Shown: piece after piece, positions 1 through 12,107 of the stretch
Position numbering within the stretch: the first letter of the stretch is position 1
Layout of the letters: the number at the start of each line of letters is the position of its first letter
Source: Doris montereyensis
Lineage: Eukaryota; Mollusca; Gastropoda; Nudibranchia; Dorididae
Direction: 5' to 3'
Assembly (NCBI GenBank): GCA_037039925.1
Contig: JAXRKP010001286.1
Span: 45,001-109,000, forward strand
Length of the DNA stretch: 64,000 nt
Position numbers and translations under genes: made by a program
The notes under the pieces: generated by a model
Told to the model about the DNA's origin: nothing
Seen by the model: the letters and a program-made list of their open reading frames with translations, nothing else
Database searches by the model: none

Positions 1-1
1 T

Positions 2-121
2 CTGAACATTTCCACCGAGGAAGAGCAGACCTCCTTCATGTACCTCAAAGCCCTGAAAGACGTCAGTGAGAATCTCTACACGTCATTTAATTACGATAAG
101 CAGAGTCTAATATCACCGTAA
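2..121 (+). CDS. Last coding exon of an unrecognised gene (partial)
   Basis: An open frame enters from the left edge and ends at TAA 119-121, giving 39 residues that begin LNISTEEEQTSFMYLKALK and end KQSLISP. Composition is balanced and not repeat-like, unlike most open frames in this window, so a terminal exon is likely. No acceptor is visible because the exon starts before the window. I do not recognise the family and see no domain motif. The gene would be convergent with the C7orf57-like gene. Codon bias looks like that of the real exons further right. It could still be a chance frame. Confidence 0.5.
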   Translation: MNISTEEEQTSFMYLKALKDVSENLYTSFNYDKQSLISP

Positions 122-650
<529 letters not shown>

Positions 651-1031
651 GTATCTTGGACATTAATCTTTATTTTTTTTTTCCTAGAATCAAACTATGT
701 TTGCGAAATGTTTGGAAAAATTAATCCGTGCCTTTCACCTTTGGCGGATTAGAGAGCACGAACACCAATGTTCTGCATCTCTTCCGCCTTAGGGCTGTTT
801 GTGCCACTTCTGCTCAACCGACTCTCCCTCTCCTCATCTTTCCTTCCAAGTCCACCTTGCATGCCACCCATGGTAGAGAGAGAGAGAGTAGATAGACAGA
901 CACAGAGAGGGAGATGGAGGGAGGGAAGGAGAGAGAGAGATGGACGGACTAACAGACAGAGACATGTTTATTTAGCTGATTGTTTACCTTAAACGTGCTT
1001 ATGTTATGTGATCTCCAACAAAAAGATTGTA

Positions 1032-1643
1032 CAGTCAAAGCTGCATATAATTGGAATTTATAATTTCCACGAAAATTGTTCCAATTAACGGGCATTCCCA
1101 TTAAACAGCATTAATGTATGGAACGACTTTTATAGTGTATTAGTCATGTACGTGATTATGATAAATGCTACTGAGGTATGTTTATTTCTTCTCCTTGCAA
1201 TGTTTTACATTAGAACAAAATTTCACTCAATTTGAGACAAGTACCATTCCGTTTTTCCGTTCCAATTAAGTGATGAGTTCCAATTAAGTGATGAGAGTTC
1301 CAATTAAGTGATGACAGTTCCAATTAAGCGATGAGAGTTCCAATTAAGATGAGCGTTCAATTAAGCGACGAGCGTTCAATGATGAGAGTTCCAATTAAGT
1401 GATGAGAGTTCCAATTAAGCGTTCAATGAGCGGCAGCGTTCCAATTAAGTGATGAGAGTTCCAATTAAGTGATGAGAGTTCCAATTAAGTGATGAGAGTT
1501 CCAATTAAGTGATGAGAGTTCCAATTAGCGATGAGCGTTCCAATTAAGCATATAAATATCATAGAAAGAATTCTGTCCTAGAGGAATCGTTCTAATTAAG
1601 CTGCTGTTCCATTTAAGCTGCGTTCCAATTATCGGCTTTGACT
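1032..1643. mobile_element. Tigger/pogo-like MITE with internal minisatellite
   Basis: The left end reads CAGTCAAAGCTGCATATAAT and the right end, reverse-complemented, reads AGTCAAAGCCGATAATTGGA, so the ends are imperfect terminal inverted repeats. The left end is preceded by TA. No transposase frame is present. CAGT-type ends next to TA fit the pogo/Tigger branch of Tc1/mariner; family assignment is by end similarity only. Most of the interior (1257-1550) is a tandem array built from the element's own TTCCAATTAAG subterminal sequence. Confidence 0.65.
1257..1550. repeat. 20-bp minisatellite inside the MITE
   Basis: Roughly fifteen units of TTCCAATTAAGTGATGAGAG, with frequent internal deletions. 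The first half of the unit equals the TTCCAATTA motif of both ends of the host MITE. Confidence 0.9.
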
Positions 1644-2025
1644 ATGTTCTGTTTATAACTATTACTGTAAACCCTTTCCTCTACATTATAATAACTGCAG
1701 CATTTGTGACAAAAGTTTTAATCAATCCCTTAGGTGCCCAGTGATTTGAATCAATTTCATTCTAATTATTATTGCATGTTTTTTGGGATGTGGTTTAGAG
1801 ACAAAAGATGTAATTACATGGCAATCAGTTATTTTTGTTTTATACTTTTGGTGTCAAGTTTTTTAGGTTTTTTATGCACAAAGTTTCGTTTTGTCCTTAG
1901 CCCCTACTTGTATTTTGTAGCGCTTTTGAATTTTGACTGAATTTTCATCTTGGGGGTTTTTATGTGCCTTGTAACTTTTACAAAATCTTTTGTTTACAAC
2001 TTTTCCAATTATGCATAATTTTAAT

Positions 2026-2640
2026 CTCTCTCTATCACCTTGTCTGTCTCTGTCTCATTTTCTCTTTGTTTCTCTTCTTCTCATCTATCTCTCTCTCTCT
2101 CAATTTATCCATCTCTATCTGTGTGTCTATCTCATCTCTCTTATCAATGTATCCATCTCTATCAGTGTGTCTATCTCATCATCTATCATTCTCTCTCTCT
2201 CTCTTATCAATGTATCATCTCTATATATCTACATTCTCTCTCTCTCTCTCTCTCTTATCTATCTATCATCTATCATTCATTCTCTCTCTCTCTCTTATCA
2301 ATGTATCCATCTCTATCTGTGTGTCTATCTCATCTATCATTCTCTCTCTCTCTCTCTCTCTCTTATCAATGTATCAATCTCTATCAGTATTTATCTCATC
2401 TATCTCTCTTATCAATGTATCCATCTCTATCAGTGTGTCTATCTCATCTATTTCTCTCTCTCTCTCTCTTATCAATGTATCCATCTCTATCAGTGTGTCT
2501 ATCTCATCTATCATTCTCTCTCTGTTATCAATGTATCCATCTCTATCAGTGTGTCTATCTCATCTATCATTCTCTCTCTGTTATCAATGTATCCATCTCT
2601 ATCTGTGTGTCTATCTCACACTGTGTATTAGTGTCCATCT
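2026..2640. repeat. CT-rich compound repeat with about 60-bp higher-order unit
   Basis: (CT)n tracts alternate with a repeated phrase that starts TTATCAATGTATCCATCTCT and runs through GTGTGTCTATCTCATCTATC. The low-complexity frames it opens are not genes. Confidence 0.9.
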
Positions 2641-2961
2641 GTGTGTTCACCTTCCCATGCCTTTAGATGATTCTTTTCTCTAATTTTGGGAGAAAAATGT
2701 GTGATTTTATTTATTATTATTACTTTATGTAAAGTCTTTGTACAAGGTTTAAATGATTATATTATACCTCATATAAATCAAAATTATTCTCATGATCAGT
2801 AAGTGATGAATATATGTTTAGATCTATATACAGGCAAATGTATTGTGCAAAGATGAATATGATCTATTTTGTGATGTGATTTTATATTATTCACCAATGA
2901 TCATCTGTTCACCTCATCAGTTTTAACCCTTGCTGAAGTTAAAATATCAAATATATGTAAT

Positions 2962-3248
2962 GGGGTGGCGTGGGTGGGAGTGGTTAGGCCGCTTAGCTGA
3001 GCATCATGACATCCTCGGTTCCAATCCTAGCAAAGCTGGGTCCATCGTTGTGTTCCTTGGGAAAGATATGTGACATGCATTTTCCCACTCGACCCAGTTG
3101 CAAATGAGTACAAGCACTAGCTTGGGAGTAAAAACCTGCGTCAGACTAGCATCATGTCCAGGAGGGAATTATAACAACCTGTTCCACTTTGCACTATTGA
3201 CACCGGGATAAGCTCCGGCTCTATGGGCCATGTCTGTAAAGGTACGTT
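2962..3248 (+). mobile_element. SINE-A, near full length
   Basis: tRNA-like head (GAGTGGTTAGGC, then GGTTCCAATCCTAGC as B-box), a body containing TTCCTTGGGAAAGA and AAACCTGCGTCAGACTAGC, and a tail ending GGGATAAGCTCCGGCTCTAT. The same roughly 290-bp unit recurs at least a dozen times here on both strands, so it is a tRNA-derived SINE family. 'SINE-A' is my label. Confidence 0.85.
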
Positions 3249-3587
3249 ACTACATGTAATATATGCAGACATAATACAAGGCACCCCAACCCCAACCCCC
3301 CTGCCCCTAATTTTTCTACTGATGTTAAACTGCAGCATCTTCGAAACAACGTTTTCTCATGTTTTCAACACTTAGAACATTATTTGGCAGTTTGATTGTA
3401 AATAAAAGTTTCTACATGTTTTTATACAAACCATCATCAGCCTTCTCAGCTTACTTTCTTTACAAGAAAATAGAGTCAGTAAATTTGTTTTAAGCAGTTT
3501 TAGTGAGTTTGGCTTGTTGTCAAAATCATCAAATTTGACTTGTGAATGTTGAAGGAAAGAAATTGTATTAACTCATTGCTGTTTTAT

Positions 3588-3900
3588 TGATTTGATTTGA
3601 TTTACCCACATCCACAACTAAGGTATCTTGGAAGTTTTTAGTAGCATTTGTAATTTTGCCCGGACTGCCATGTAAACAGCCATGGGATTTTTAACGTGCA
3701 CAGAGTGTTGTGATATGCACAAGGGACCTCCGTTTCATCATCCGTCTCTGATGGGACTAGGTGTCAATCCACCTACCTGGGCCATGGGGTAGATTTTACT
3801 TAAAAAACTTGAGACAATTGTTCAACCGTTGGTGGGGCTCAAACCCACTTCCTCTTGGTTGAGAGGCCGACACCTTGCCTCTGGACTACCGAGTCCCCTA
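3588..3900 (-). mobile_element. SINE-B, full length
   Basis: Read on the minus strand: head with GGTAGTCCAGAGGCAAGGTG and CTCTCAACCAAGAGG, B-box-like GGGTTTGAGCCCC, body GGTGGATTGACACCTAGTCC and GTGCACGTTAAAAATCCC, and a TTGATTTGA/TCAAATCAA tail. It is a second tRNA-derived SINE family, distinct from SINE-A and repeated at least nine times in the window. Confidence 0.8.
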
Positions 3901-3949
3901 CTCATTGCTGTCACAGGGAAGTGGATCCAACTGTACCTCTGTGACTCAT

Positions 3950-4060
3950 GATTTCCATGAATGAGGACATTAAATGTGATTTTAAGTCATGATTTCCATG
4001 AATGAGGACATTAAATGTGATTTTAAGTCATGATTTCCATGAATGAGGACATTAAGTGTG
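3950..4060. repeat. 44-bp tandem repeat, about 2.5 units
   Basis: The phrase TCATGATTTCCATGAATGAG followed by GACATTAAATGTGATTTTAAG occurs three times in succession between two SINEs. Confidence 0.85.
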
Positions 4061-4064
4061 ATTT

Positions 4065-4230
4065 TAAAGCCCCATAGAACAAACATAGAGAAATTACAAA
4101 GAAATAGACAGATAAAAATCTTAGGGTTCCAATGGAATTGAACCCGCTACCTCATCGTCGTAACCCATCACCTCACCATGAGAAGGGAGTGTACTACTAC
4201 CAACCAAGCCAAATGAACTCCCTAAAAAGT
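4065..4230 (-). mobile_element. SINE-C copy
   Basis: On the minus strand this reads as a tRNA-like head (GGTTGGTAGTA, then a GGTTCAATTCC B-box) followed by TCTGTCTATTTC and GTTCTATGGGGCTTTAA. It matches the better preserved copies at 7985 and 43825. Confidence 0.7.
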
Positions 4231-4407
4231 GAGTTTCATTGACAAAGTCTTTCCGTATGAATCCAATCATGAAGAGAGATTCACATCAAAAGAGGGGATC
4301 TACTAGTGTACTAAATTTAAGCCAAGACTTCAGAATTGAGATTGAGAAACAGAAGCAAAGATAGAGAGAACTTCACGCCACGATTTAACGGAACGCAACT
4401 GCAGAAT

Positions 4408-4515
4408 GGGTTTGTGTGTGTGAGTGGGTGTGTGTTGGTGTGAGTGCGTGTGTGTGTGTGCGTATGTATGTGTGAGCGCGTGTGTGTGGTTGTGTGTGTG
4501 TGTGTGTATGTGTGA
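4408..4515. repeat. (GT)n microsatellite
   Basis: Imperfect GT run with GAG/GCG interruptions. Confidence 0.9.
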
Positions 4516-4569
4516 GCCATTTGTCATGATCATGACTCACATTAGCCGACAGCAAGATTTCGATTTGAT

Positions 4570-4700
4570 TTACATGCTGGTGGGTTCTGCTTCTTTTTTT
4601 TTTCACTCTTTTTACTTATCCTTTCATGTTACTGTTTCCTCTTAATTCACCCTGAGATCACTGCAAATGGTGGACAGGGTAAATTCAATTAAACGAAGCA
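4570..4700 (+). mobile_element. Dispersed repeat E, 3' part
   Basis: Contains CTCTTAATTCACCCTGAGAT then GGTGGACAGGGTAAATTCAA, a phrase also found at 5205-5625 (interrupted), 34850-34985 and 41500-41790. It is a short dispersed element of unknown class. Confidence 0.6.
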
Positions 4701-4784
4701 TAAAGCAGGCTCTAGCGGCTGATTGGCTAGGCCTATCTGCGTGAAACCTAAATGATGAAGACCTATTTTAAGCCTAGTTGGACC

Positions 4785-5125
4785 CGGAATTGATTTTGAT
4801 TTTGATTTTTTCCCACATCCACAAGTACGGTGATGTTGGAGATTTTGGTAGGATTTTTTTTTTTGTCCAGACTGCCACCCTTTAAACAGCCAAGGGATCT
4901 TTAACGTGCACAGAGTGTTGTGATCTGCACACGGGACCTTTTTTATTATGTCTCTGACGGGATTAGGTGTCAATCAATTTATCTTGACCCGTCGTTGGGG
5001 GTGGAAGGGGAGGGGGGGAGGGGCTGAGGAAAAGAGGGTAGGGGGGATGGGTGCATTTGTCAACCTGTCACAGGCACAAAACCACGACCTCTTGCTTGAG
5101 AGGCTGAGACTTTGCCTCTGGACCA
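4785..5125 (-). mobile_element. SINE-B copy with G-rich insertion
   Basis: Same tail-to-head order as the copy at 3588 (TTGATTTTGATTTT tail, GTGCACAGAGTG body, CTTGCTTGAGAGGCTGAGAC head), but with a G-rich expansion at 4997-5050. Confidence 0.75.
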
Positions 5126-5204
5126 CCGAAAATGCCCTAAATTTTCAAATGTTATCAATTTTGCTGGTGGATAATGAAAAACTTGAGCAGTTTCTTTTTC
5201 ACTT

Positions 5205-5625
5205 ATATCTTTCATCTTGCTGTTTCCTCTTCATTTACCATCAGGTCACCACATGTGGTAATAACGTAATAAATAAGTCAAGTTTCTTCAAGGTTGTTAC
5301 GACCCCTAGAGCCGGCGCTTATCCCATTCCGGTTTCAATAGCGTGAAGCCGAACAAGTCATACATGTGATAATCATCTCCTGGCCAGGACACTAGTCTGA
5401 CGTAGGTTTTTTCTCCTAAGCTAATGCTTGTACCTATTTATCACTTGGGTAGAGAGGAAAATGCATGATAACTATTTTTCCCAAGGAACTCGGTGTCGGA
5501 CATATCTTTTTCAGTAATTAAACCCGGGACCTCATGCTCCCCAATCTGGCAGTCCAACAGCTCAGCCACCGATGGCACTCTGCATGTGGTGGACAGGGTA
5601 ATTTTGATGAAACAAACAAACAAAA
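5205..5625 (+). mobile_element. Repeat E interrupted by SINE-A
   Basis: Repeat E runs to CATGTGGT (5252-5259), is interrupted, and resumes at a second CATGTGGT (5583-5590) followed by GGACAGGGTAAT. The duplicated 8-mer is a target-site duplication for the SINE between. Confidence 0.75.
5260..5582 (-). mobile_element. SINE-A inserted in repeat E, with 8-bp target duplication
   Basis: A complete minus-strand SINE-A (tail near 5290, head near 5570) lies between direct CATGTGGT copies, together with a short AT-rich stretch at its tail (TAATAACGTAATAAATAAG). Confidence 0.75.
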
Positions 5626-5814
5626 AGCTTGTAGTACCGGATTGTTCTCAGTGAGAAAGCGTACTTCAGTGCCAATGAAAAATATGAAAATGTTGTACTG
5701 AAACCGTAGTGTTGCAAGTTTGTAATAAAAGTATTAAAAGTGACACTGGTTCAAAACCCATGGCTGGTTCAGGTGATTTTTCACAAATTTTACTTTAAGG
5801 AAAGGTACTTCTCT

Positions 5815-6060
5815 CTTCTTTCCTCACTTGACTCAGGTGTGAACGAGTACCCAGCTATAAGGACAGAAAGATTTTGTCAGAATGTTACTACGAAGCACCT
5901 AACAGGCTAGCCGCGCTGCAAGCTCCCTGAGGAGTTGAAAAGGACTTTGAGTGCATTGGTTTGCTAGGGGATAAATGTTGTACAGTCGGTGAGTTTGCAC
6001 TCATTCCGGGATATGGACTATGAATCCATCTTCCTCTTTATTCCCTTGTAATGAATATGA
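5815..6060 (+). mobile_element. SINE-D copy
   Basis: Carries CCCTGAGGAGTTGAAAAGGA, a ...TAAATGTTGTACAGTCGGTG segment and ...GACTATGAATCCATC. The same order recurs at 49060, 54480 and 57925. The end of this copy passes straight into the 70-bp array that follows. Confidence 0.65.
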
Positions 6061-6790
6061 CTGACGTCACTGCCTGATATATAGACTATGATACTATGAA
6101 TCCATCTTCCTCTTTATTCCACCTTGTAATGAATATGACTGACGTCACTGCCTGATATATAGACTATGAATCCATCTTCCTCTTTATTCCACCTTGTAAT
6201 GAACATGACTGACATCACTGCCTGATATATAGACTATGAATCCATCTTCCTCTTTATTCCACCTTGTAATGAATATGACTGACGTCACTGCCTGATATAT
6301 GGACTATGATACTATGAATCCATCTTCCTCTTTAATCTTGACGTCACTGCCTGATATATAGACTATGAATCCATCTTCCTCTTTATTCCACCTTGTAATG
6401 AATATGTTATGACTGACGTCACTGCCTGATATATGGACTATGAATCCATCTTCCTCTTTATTCCACCTTGTAATGAATGTGACTGACGTCACTGCCTGAT
6501 ATATAGACTATGAATCCATCTTCCTCTTTATTCCACCTTGTAATGAATGACTGACGTCATGATATAGACTATGAATCCATCTTCCTCTTTAATCTTGTAA
6601 TGAATATGACTGACGTCACTGCCTGATTATTCCATCTTCCTCTTTGTTGTAATGAATGTGACTGACGTCACTGCCTGATATATAGACTATGAATCCATCT
6701 TCCTCTTTATTCCACCTTGACTGGTGTCACTGCCTCAATGAATGAGGTCCCGAGTTTGAAAATTTTGTCACTGCCTCCTGATATATAGAC
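6000..6790. repeat. About 70-bp minisatellite grown from the SINE-D tail
   Basis: About ten units containing ACTATGAATCCATCTTCCTC, TTTATTCCACCTTGTAATGA and TGACTGACGTCACTGCCTGA. The first unit is the 3' end of the SINE-D copy at 5815. Later units carry internal deletions. Each unit brings one perfect TGACGTCA (CRE palindrome). Confidence 0.9.
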
Positions 6791-7426
6791 AAGTCAAATT
6801 GTTTGAAAATCTTAGATCAATCCCATCAATATATTCATTACAATATATTCATTTACAATATTCATTGTAAAAACAAATTCTACAAACCCTTTTATGAGCT
6901 CAATGCTATCTTCATCTGTCTTTTATTTTTCCAGTTTCAAGAAATGATGTGACAAATGTTTTAACTTCTGTGCAAAATAATGTATCATATAGATAGATCT
7001 AGACAAAGCACAAAATTATGTGTTTCTAGTACTGCAAATGAAAGGATTCTCTTGAGATTATACATGACATTAAAACAGAAATTTATAACCTCCCTTACTC
7101 TTACTCAGGTAACAATATCTGTGAAAAAGAGCAGCATAAAAGACAGGACAAGGTAGCATTGTGCTAGCAATTTATTTTTGGCAATTTGTTCATCAAGGAT
7201 AAAACAAGTAGTACATTTCATAGTTTTTCAATTTGTTTTTATAAAAATTAACTACAAAAAGGTTTAGCAACCAATCAATACTGCGTCCATTATAAAGCAA
7301 ATAAAAAAAAAGAATTGGATTACTTTTACGGGAACAATAACGAACGATAAAAATAAAAATACTATACACAGATTGTGTTGCTATTATGCTGAGTTAAAAA
7401 TACTTTTTGAATTTAATTATTTAATT

Positions 7427-7728
7427 GACGAAGGTGAAAGTCGCAAACCATATACATGTAAGTCTAAAATTAGTACCACTTTTTTTCTTTTTTTAACATT
7501 AAGAAGCCCCTATACTTGGTCTAGTTAGGATTCCGTGGTGCAAGAACCAATAGAAACCCGTATAATAACCATATGAGCAATCCGTGTATTCCTATTGGGT
7601 CTAGTTTTTGACACTTGCAAACTGTGTATGTCTCTGAAAATAGATTAAAAGACACAGCATTGTTTTCTTTGATTTTCTCAACACATCCAAAATTGGATTT
7701 ACACGGTCTGCGACTTTCACCGTCGTCG
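7427..7728. mobile_element. MITE with GGTGAAAGTCGCA ends, copy 1
   Basis: The left end GACGAAGGTGAAAGTCGCAA and the inverted right end GACGACGGTGAAAGTCGCAG are terminal inverted repeats of about 24 bp on a 302-bp element with no coding capacity. Related copies lie at 44479 and 56790. The transposon superfamily is not identifiable from the ends alone. Confidence 0.8.
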
Positions 7729-7984
7729 AATTGCCCTCAACATCCTTATCTGGTGTAGGAAGCACAAAGATTTGCATTTTCACAACAATCTCTATCTAAC
7801 AGCCAATGAACAAGAATACTATTCATATTTTAGTCAGCATTCATTCAAATTAACCAAATACACCTTTTCTCCATAGTTTTTCTTCTTGTTCATAGTTAAC
7901 TATTCAAATTGGAAAGACAGAAATATCTCCACCAAAACAGAGATAAAATTATTTAAATCTTTTTGTAAAATCAGTTGTCCTCTA

Positions 7985-8215
7985 TGAAAGCCCCTTTCCT
8001 GCCCCTTGCCTCACTGTTTGTAAGGAGCATAGTTAGCTCGGCTGGTAGCTGCTTTCTTGGTAGCCCGCTTTCTTTTCATGGTGAGGCGATGGATGCCGAC
8101 GCAGAGGTCATGGATTCGATCCCCATAGTGGCCAGAATGTTTTTCTGTCTATTCCTTGTATAATTTGTCTCGTCTTTGTTCCTATGGGGATTTAATATTA
8201 TTCAATGCCATTTCT
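7985..8215 (+). mobile_element. SINE-C, best copy
   Basis: The classical tRNA promoter layout is clear: A-box TAGCTCGGCTGGTAG and B-box GGATTCGATCCCC, then TGTCTATTCCTTGTATAATT and TTGTTCCTATGGGGATTTAA. Third tRNA-derived SINE family of the window. Confidence 0.8.
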
Positions 8216-8409
8216 TTCACTTTCGACTTGCCCCTTGCCTCACTGTTTGTCTTTACCATTAAGTACTTGCCAATGACACTATTATTAATTGTTTCGAAGA
8301 TGGGACTAGTCACGTGTGATAGCCTGGTGTAGTTGTTCTTGCACTTACTTTAAGGTGGTCTAATGGAATAAACAGTTGGCAATCTATTTATAGCTTTAAA
8401 AAGTAACAG

Positions 8410-8682
8410 CAAAATTCCTTCAAGTCCATTACGACCCGTAAAGACAAAAAATGTTCCCAGTTTCTATAGTGTGAAGCAGAACGGGTGATTATAATCACCT
8501 CCATGATAGGACACTAATTTGATGTAACTTTTTACTTCCTAGCTATTGCTTGTACCCATTTGCACTCGGGTCGAGTTGGGAAATGTATCTTGAGCGTCTT
8601 TCCCAAGGAACACAACGTTTGAACTAGCTTTGCTAGGATTTGAACCCAGGACATCATGATCCCAAGTCTGGTAGCCGCCACA
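8410..8682 (-). mobile_element. SINE-A, near full length
   Basis: Minus-strand copy: tail AAATTCCTTCAAG at 8411, body TTTCCCAAGGAACACAACG, B-box complement GGATTTGAACCC and head near 8675. Confidence 0.8.
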
Positions 8683-8962
8683 TATCTTTAAAGAAGATCT
8701 TTATTTTATTCCTGGCTTAATGTTCTTCCAAAAATAGTGACCATAAACCTATTCATGTTGGTTTTGGCATTTCTTTTTTGTAATGATTAGTTACAAAACG
8801 TTCTGTACTGAAGTAAACGGCTTGAATCAACAACAACAACAACCATGAAAATGCAATACACACACACACACTACATACATTTTACTTGTTTAAAACTTCA
8901 AGAAAGGGTGAATTTAATTTAGTGATTTACTCATTAAAAAAATGTGTATAATGTGCTATGCT

Positions 8963-8968
8963 TTTATT
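8963..8968 (-). terminator. AATAAA polyadenylation signal of the C7orf57-like gene
   Basis: TTTATT on the plus strand reads AATAAA on the minus strand, 113 bp past the proposed stop codon at 9081. Position and motif fit the 3' end of that gene. Confidence 0.5.
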
Positions 8969-9080
8969 CTTTAATGTATTTCAAAAGAAATTATGGAATC
9001 GTTTTCCATTTCTTTGTTTTTCTTCCTCTCTTTTATCGGCATGCTGTAGACTATGAATTTTGGAGTGGCCAGATTGCGCA

Positions 9081-9147
9081 TCACTTGGCCACGTCCATGG
9101 GGTGCAGGGCTTGATGGGCCATGACTCTTGAGGGAACATTCTGGAAT
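9081..9147 (-). CDS. C7orf57: C7orf57-like exon 7 (terminal)
   Basis: On the minus strand an acceptor CTTATTCCTCAG precedes an exon that, in phase with exon 6, encodes FQNVPSRVMAHQALHPMDVA-K and stops at TGA (9083-9081). The human protein is longer at this end. Assignment rests on phase match, the acceptor and the downstream AATAAA. A longer alternative frame through the same acceptor runs to a TAA at 8971. Confidence 0.55.
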
Positions 9148-12034
9148 CTGAGGAATAAGAAGCACAGTGAACAATTGAAAAAAGAAGGAAAAATTCTCCT
9201 GGCATTTGCAATATAATACATTGGAACCTCTCTAATCGGGAATTCTTGATCAGCCGAGTGTCCCGATCAGCCGAGTGGATTTAGCCGAGTGAATTAGCCG
9301 ATTAGCCGAGTGTCCCGATCAGCCGAGTGTCCCAATAGCCGAGTGTCCCAATTAGCCGAGTGTCCCAATTAGCGAAGTGAGTGTCCCAGTGCGAGTGTCC
9401 CGATTAGCCAAGTGTCCCGATTAGCTGAGTGTCCCGATTTGCTGAGTGCCAGCCAAGTGTCCCAATCAAGTGTCCCATTAGCCGAGTGTCCCAATTAGCC
9501 AAGTGTCCCAATTAGCCGAATTAGCCGAGTGTCCCAGCCGAGTGTCCCAATTAGCCAAGTGTCCCCATTAGCCAGTGTCCCAATTAGTGTCCCCATTAGC
9601 CGAGTGTCGATTAGCCAAGTGTCCCGATCAGCCGAGTGTCCCAATCAGCCAAGTGTCCCAATTAGCCGAGTGTCCCCATTAGCCGAGTGTCCCCATTTGC
9701 CGAGTGTCCCAATCAGCCGAGTGTCCCCAATCAGCCGAGTTGAGTGTCCCAATCAGCCAAGTGTCCCGATCAGCCGAGTGTCCCGAGCCAAGTGTCCCAG
9801 TGTCCTGAGTGTCCCAATTAGCCGAGTGTCCCAATTAGTGTCCCGAGTGTCCCAAGTGTCCCACCAGCCGAGTGTCCCAATCAGCCGAGTGTCCCAATTA
9901 GCCAAGTGTCCCAATCAGCCGAGTGTCCCAATTAGCCAAGTGTCCCATCAGCCGAGTGTCCCAATTAGCCGAGTGTCCCGATTTGCCAAGTGTCCCGATT
10001 TGCCGAGTGTCCCAAATAGCCGAGTGTCCCATTAGCCGAGTGTCCCGATTTCCGGGGACCTAGGGGATTTTTGTTTTCCCTCAACAATCTGAGTTTGAGG
10101 TACCTAAGCCGGCGGTCTCTGAGTTGTAAAATACATAATTAAACGAACAAGTTGGCACAAGACCAGTTGATCAAAACAAAGATGACATTCATCAATGATG
10201 TCACTCACAGTCGAGCTTTGTTGGACGGTAGATAGATAAGACACGTAATCAAGAATTCATGGTGGATCGTTTAAAACTCCTTGTGTGTCCACCCTTGTGA
10301 TTGACAGGCTAAGTGGGTAATAAAAGACTATGACAGTGCATGATTCTGTTTCCTAAGCACTGTCCGGTGTCAACACGGTACTGTGTTGTTAGGTGGATGG
10401 GCAAGGTCTAGCTCAATGCCTGATTCCACACCTTCGTAATGCATGTCTGATGTGTCTGGCTTATGGTGTTCTTTTGGTGAACTGGCATTTGTGACATAGT
10501 GTACATGTAATGTAATGTATAACAAGTGTAGCACTAATGCAGGTGTAACAAGTGATGTTTTGCTAACATGGAAACCAAACTTGGATAACAAGTGTAGCAC
10601 TAATGCAAGTGTAATAAGTAATGTTTTGCTTACATGGAAACCAAACTTGATAACAAGTGATGTTTTGCTAACATGGAAACCAAATTTGGATAACAAGTGA
10701 TGTTTGCTAACTGGAAACCAAATTTGATAACAAGTGATGTTTTGCTAACATGGAAACCAAATTTGGATAACAAGTGTAGCACTAATGCAGGTGTAATAAG
10801 TGATGTTTTGCTAACATGGAAACCAAATTTGGATAACAAGTGATGTTTGCTTTGAAACCAAACTTGGATAACAAGTGATGGAAACCAAACTTGGATAACA
10901 AGTGTAGCACTAATGCAGGTGTAACAAGTGATGTTTTGCTAACATGGAAACCAAACTTGGATAACAAGTGTAGCACTAATGCAGGTGTAATAAGTGATGT
11001 TTTGCTAACATGGAAACCAAATTTGGATAACAAGTGTAGCACTAATGCAGGTGTAATAAGTGATGTTTTGCTAACATGGAAACCAAATTTGGATAACAAG
11101 TGTAGCACTAATGCAGGTGTAATAAGTGATGTTTTGCTAACATGGAAACCAAACTTGGATAACAAGTGTAGCACTAATGCAGGTGTAATAAGTGATGTTT
11201 TGCTAACATGGAAACCAAATTTGGATAACAAGTGTAGCACTAACAAGGTGAAACCAAATTTAACAAGTGATGTTTTGCTAACATGGAAACCAAATTTGGA
11301 TAACAAGTGATGTTTTGTTTTGCTAACATGGAAACCAAATTTGGATAACAAGTGTGGCACTAATGCAGGTGTAATAAGTGATGTTTTGCTAACATGGAAA
11401 CCAAATTTGGATAACAAGTGATGTTTTGTAACATGGAAACCAAATTTGGATAACAAGTGTAGCACTAATGCAGGTGTAACAAGTGATGTTTTGCTAACAT
11501 GGAAACCAAATTTGGATAACAAGTGTAGCACTAATGCAGGTGTAACAAGTGATGTTTTGCTAACATGGAAACCAAATTTGGATAACAAGTGATGTTTTGC
11601 TAACATGGAAACCAAATTTGGATAACAAATGTAGCACTAATGCAAGTGATGTTTTGCTAACATGGAAACCAAACTTGGATAACAAGTGATAGCACTAATG
11701 CAGGTGTAACAAGTGATGTTTTGCTAACATGGAAACCAAACTTGGATAACAAGTGTAGCACTAATGCAGGTGTAATAAGTGATGTTTTGCTAACATGGAA
11801 ACCAAACTTGGATAACAAGTGTAGCACTAATGCAGAGTGTAACAAGTGATGTTTTGCTAACATGGAAACCAAACTTGGACAAGTAGCAAAGAGTAACAAG
11901 AGACAGAGACAGACAGAGAGACAGACAGAAACCAAAGAGAGAGAGAGACAGAAACAGAGACAGACAGAGTAGACAAGTTGAGACATGGAAACCAAACAGA
12001 AAAAGAGATGGGTAAGAGAGAGACAGACCAAGAT

Positions 12035-12107
<73 letters not shown>

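Noticed and set aside
1964..2683. Three overlapping Ser/Leu-rich open frames of over 200 codons
   Set aside because: They are translations of a CT-rich tandem repeat in three frames and have no domain or unique sequence.
8017..8120. A tRNA gene
   Set aside because: A- and B-boxes are present but no cloverleaf or acceptor stem closes, and the same unit recurs with a non-tRNA body. It is a SINE head.
9529..10035. 168-codon frame rich in SVPISRVS
   Set aside because: It is a direct translation of the 17-bp minisatellite.
10782..11615. 277-codon minus-strand frame with LSKFGFHVSKTSL repeats
   Set aside because: It is produced by the 66-bp array, whose unit length is a multiple of three. The opposite strand is equally open.
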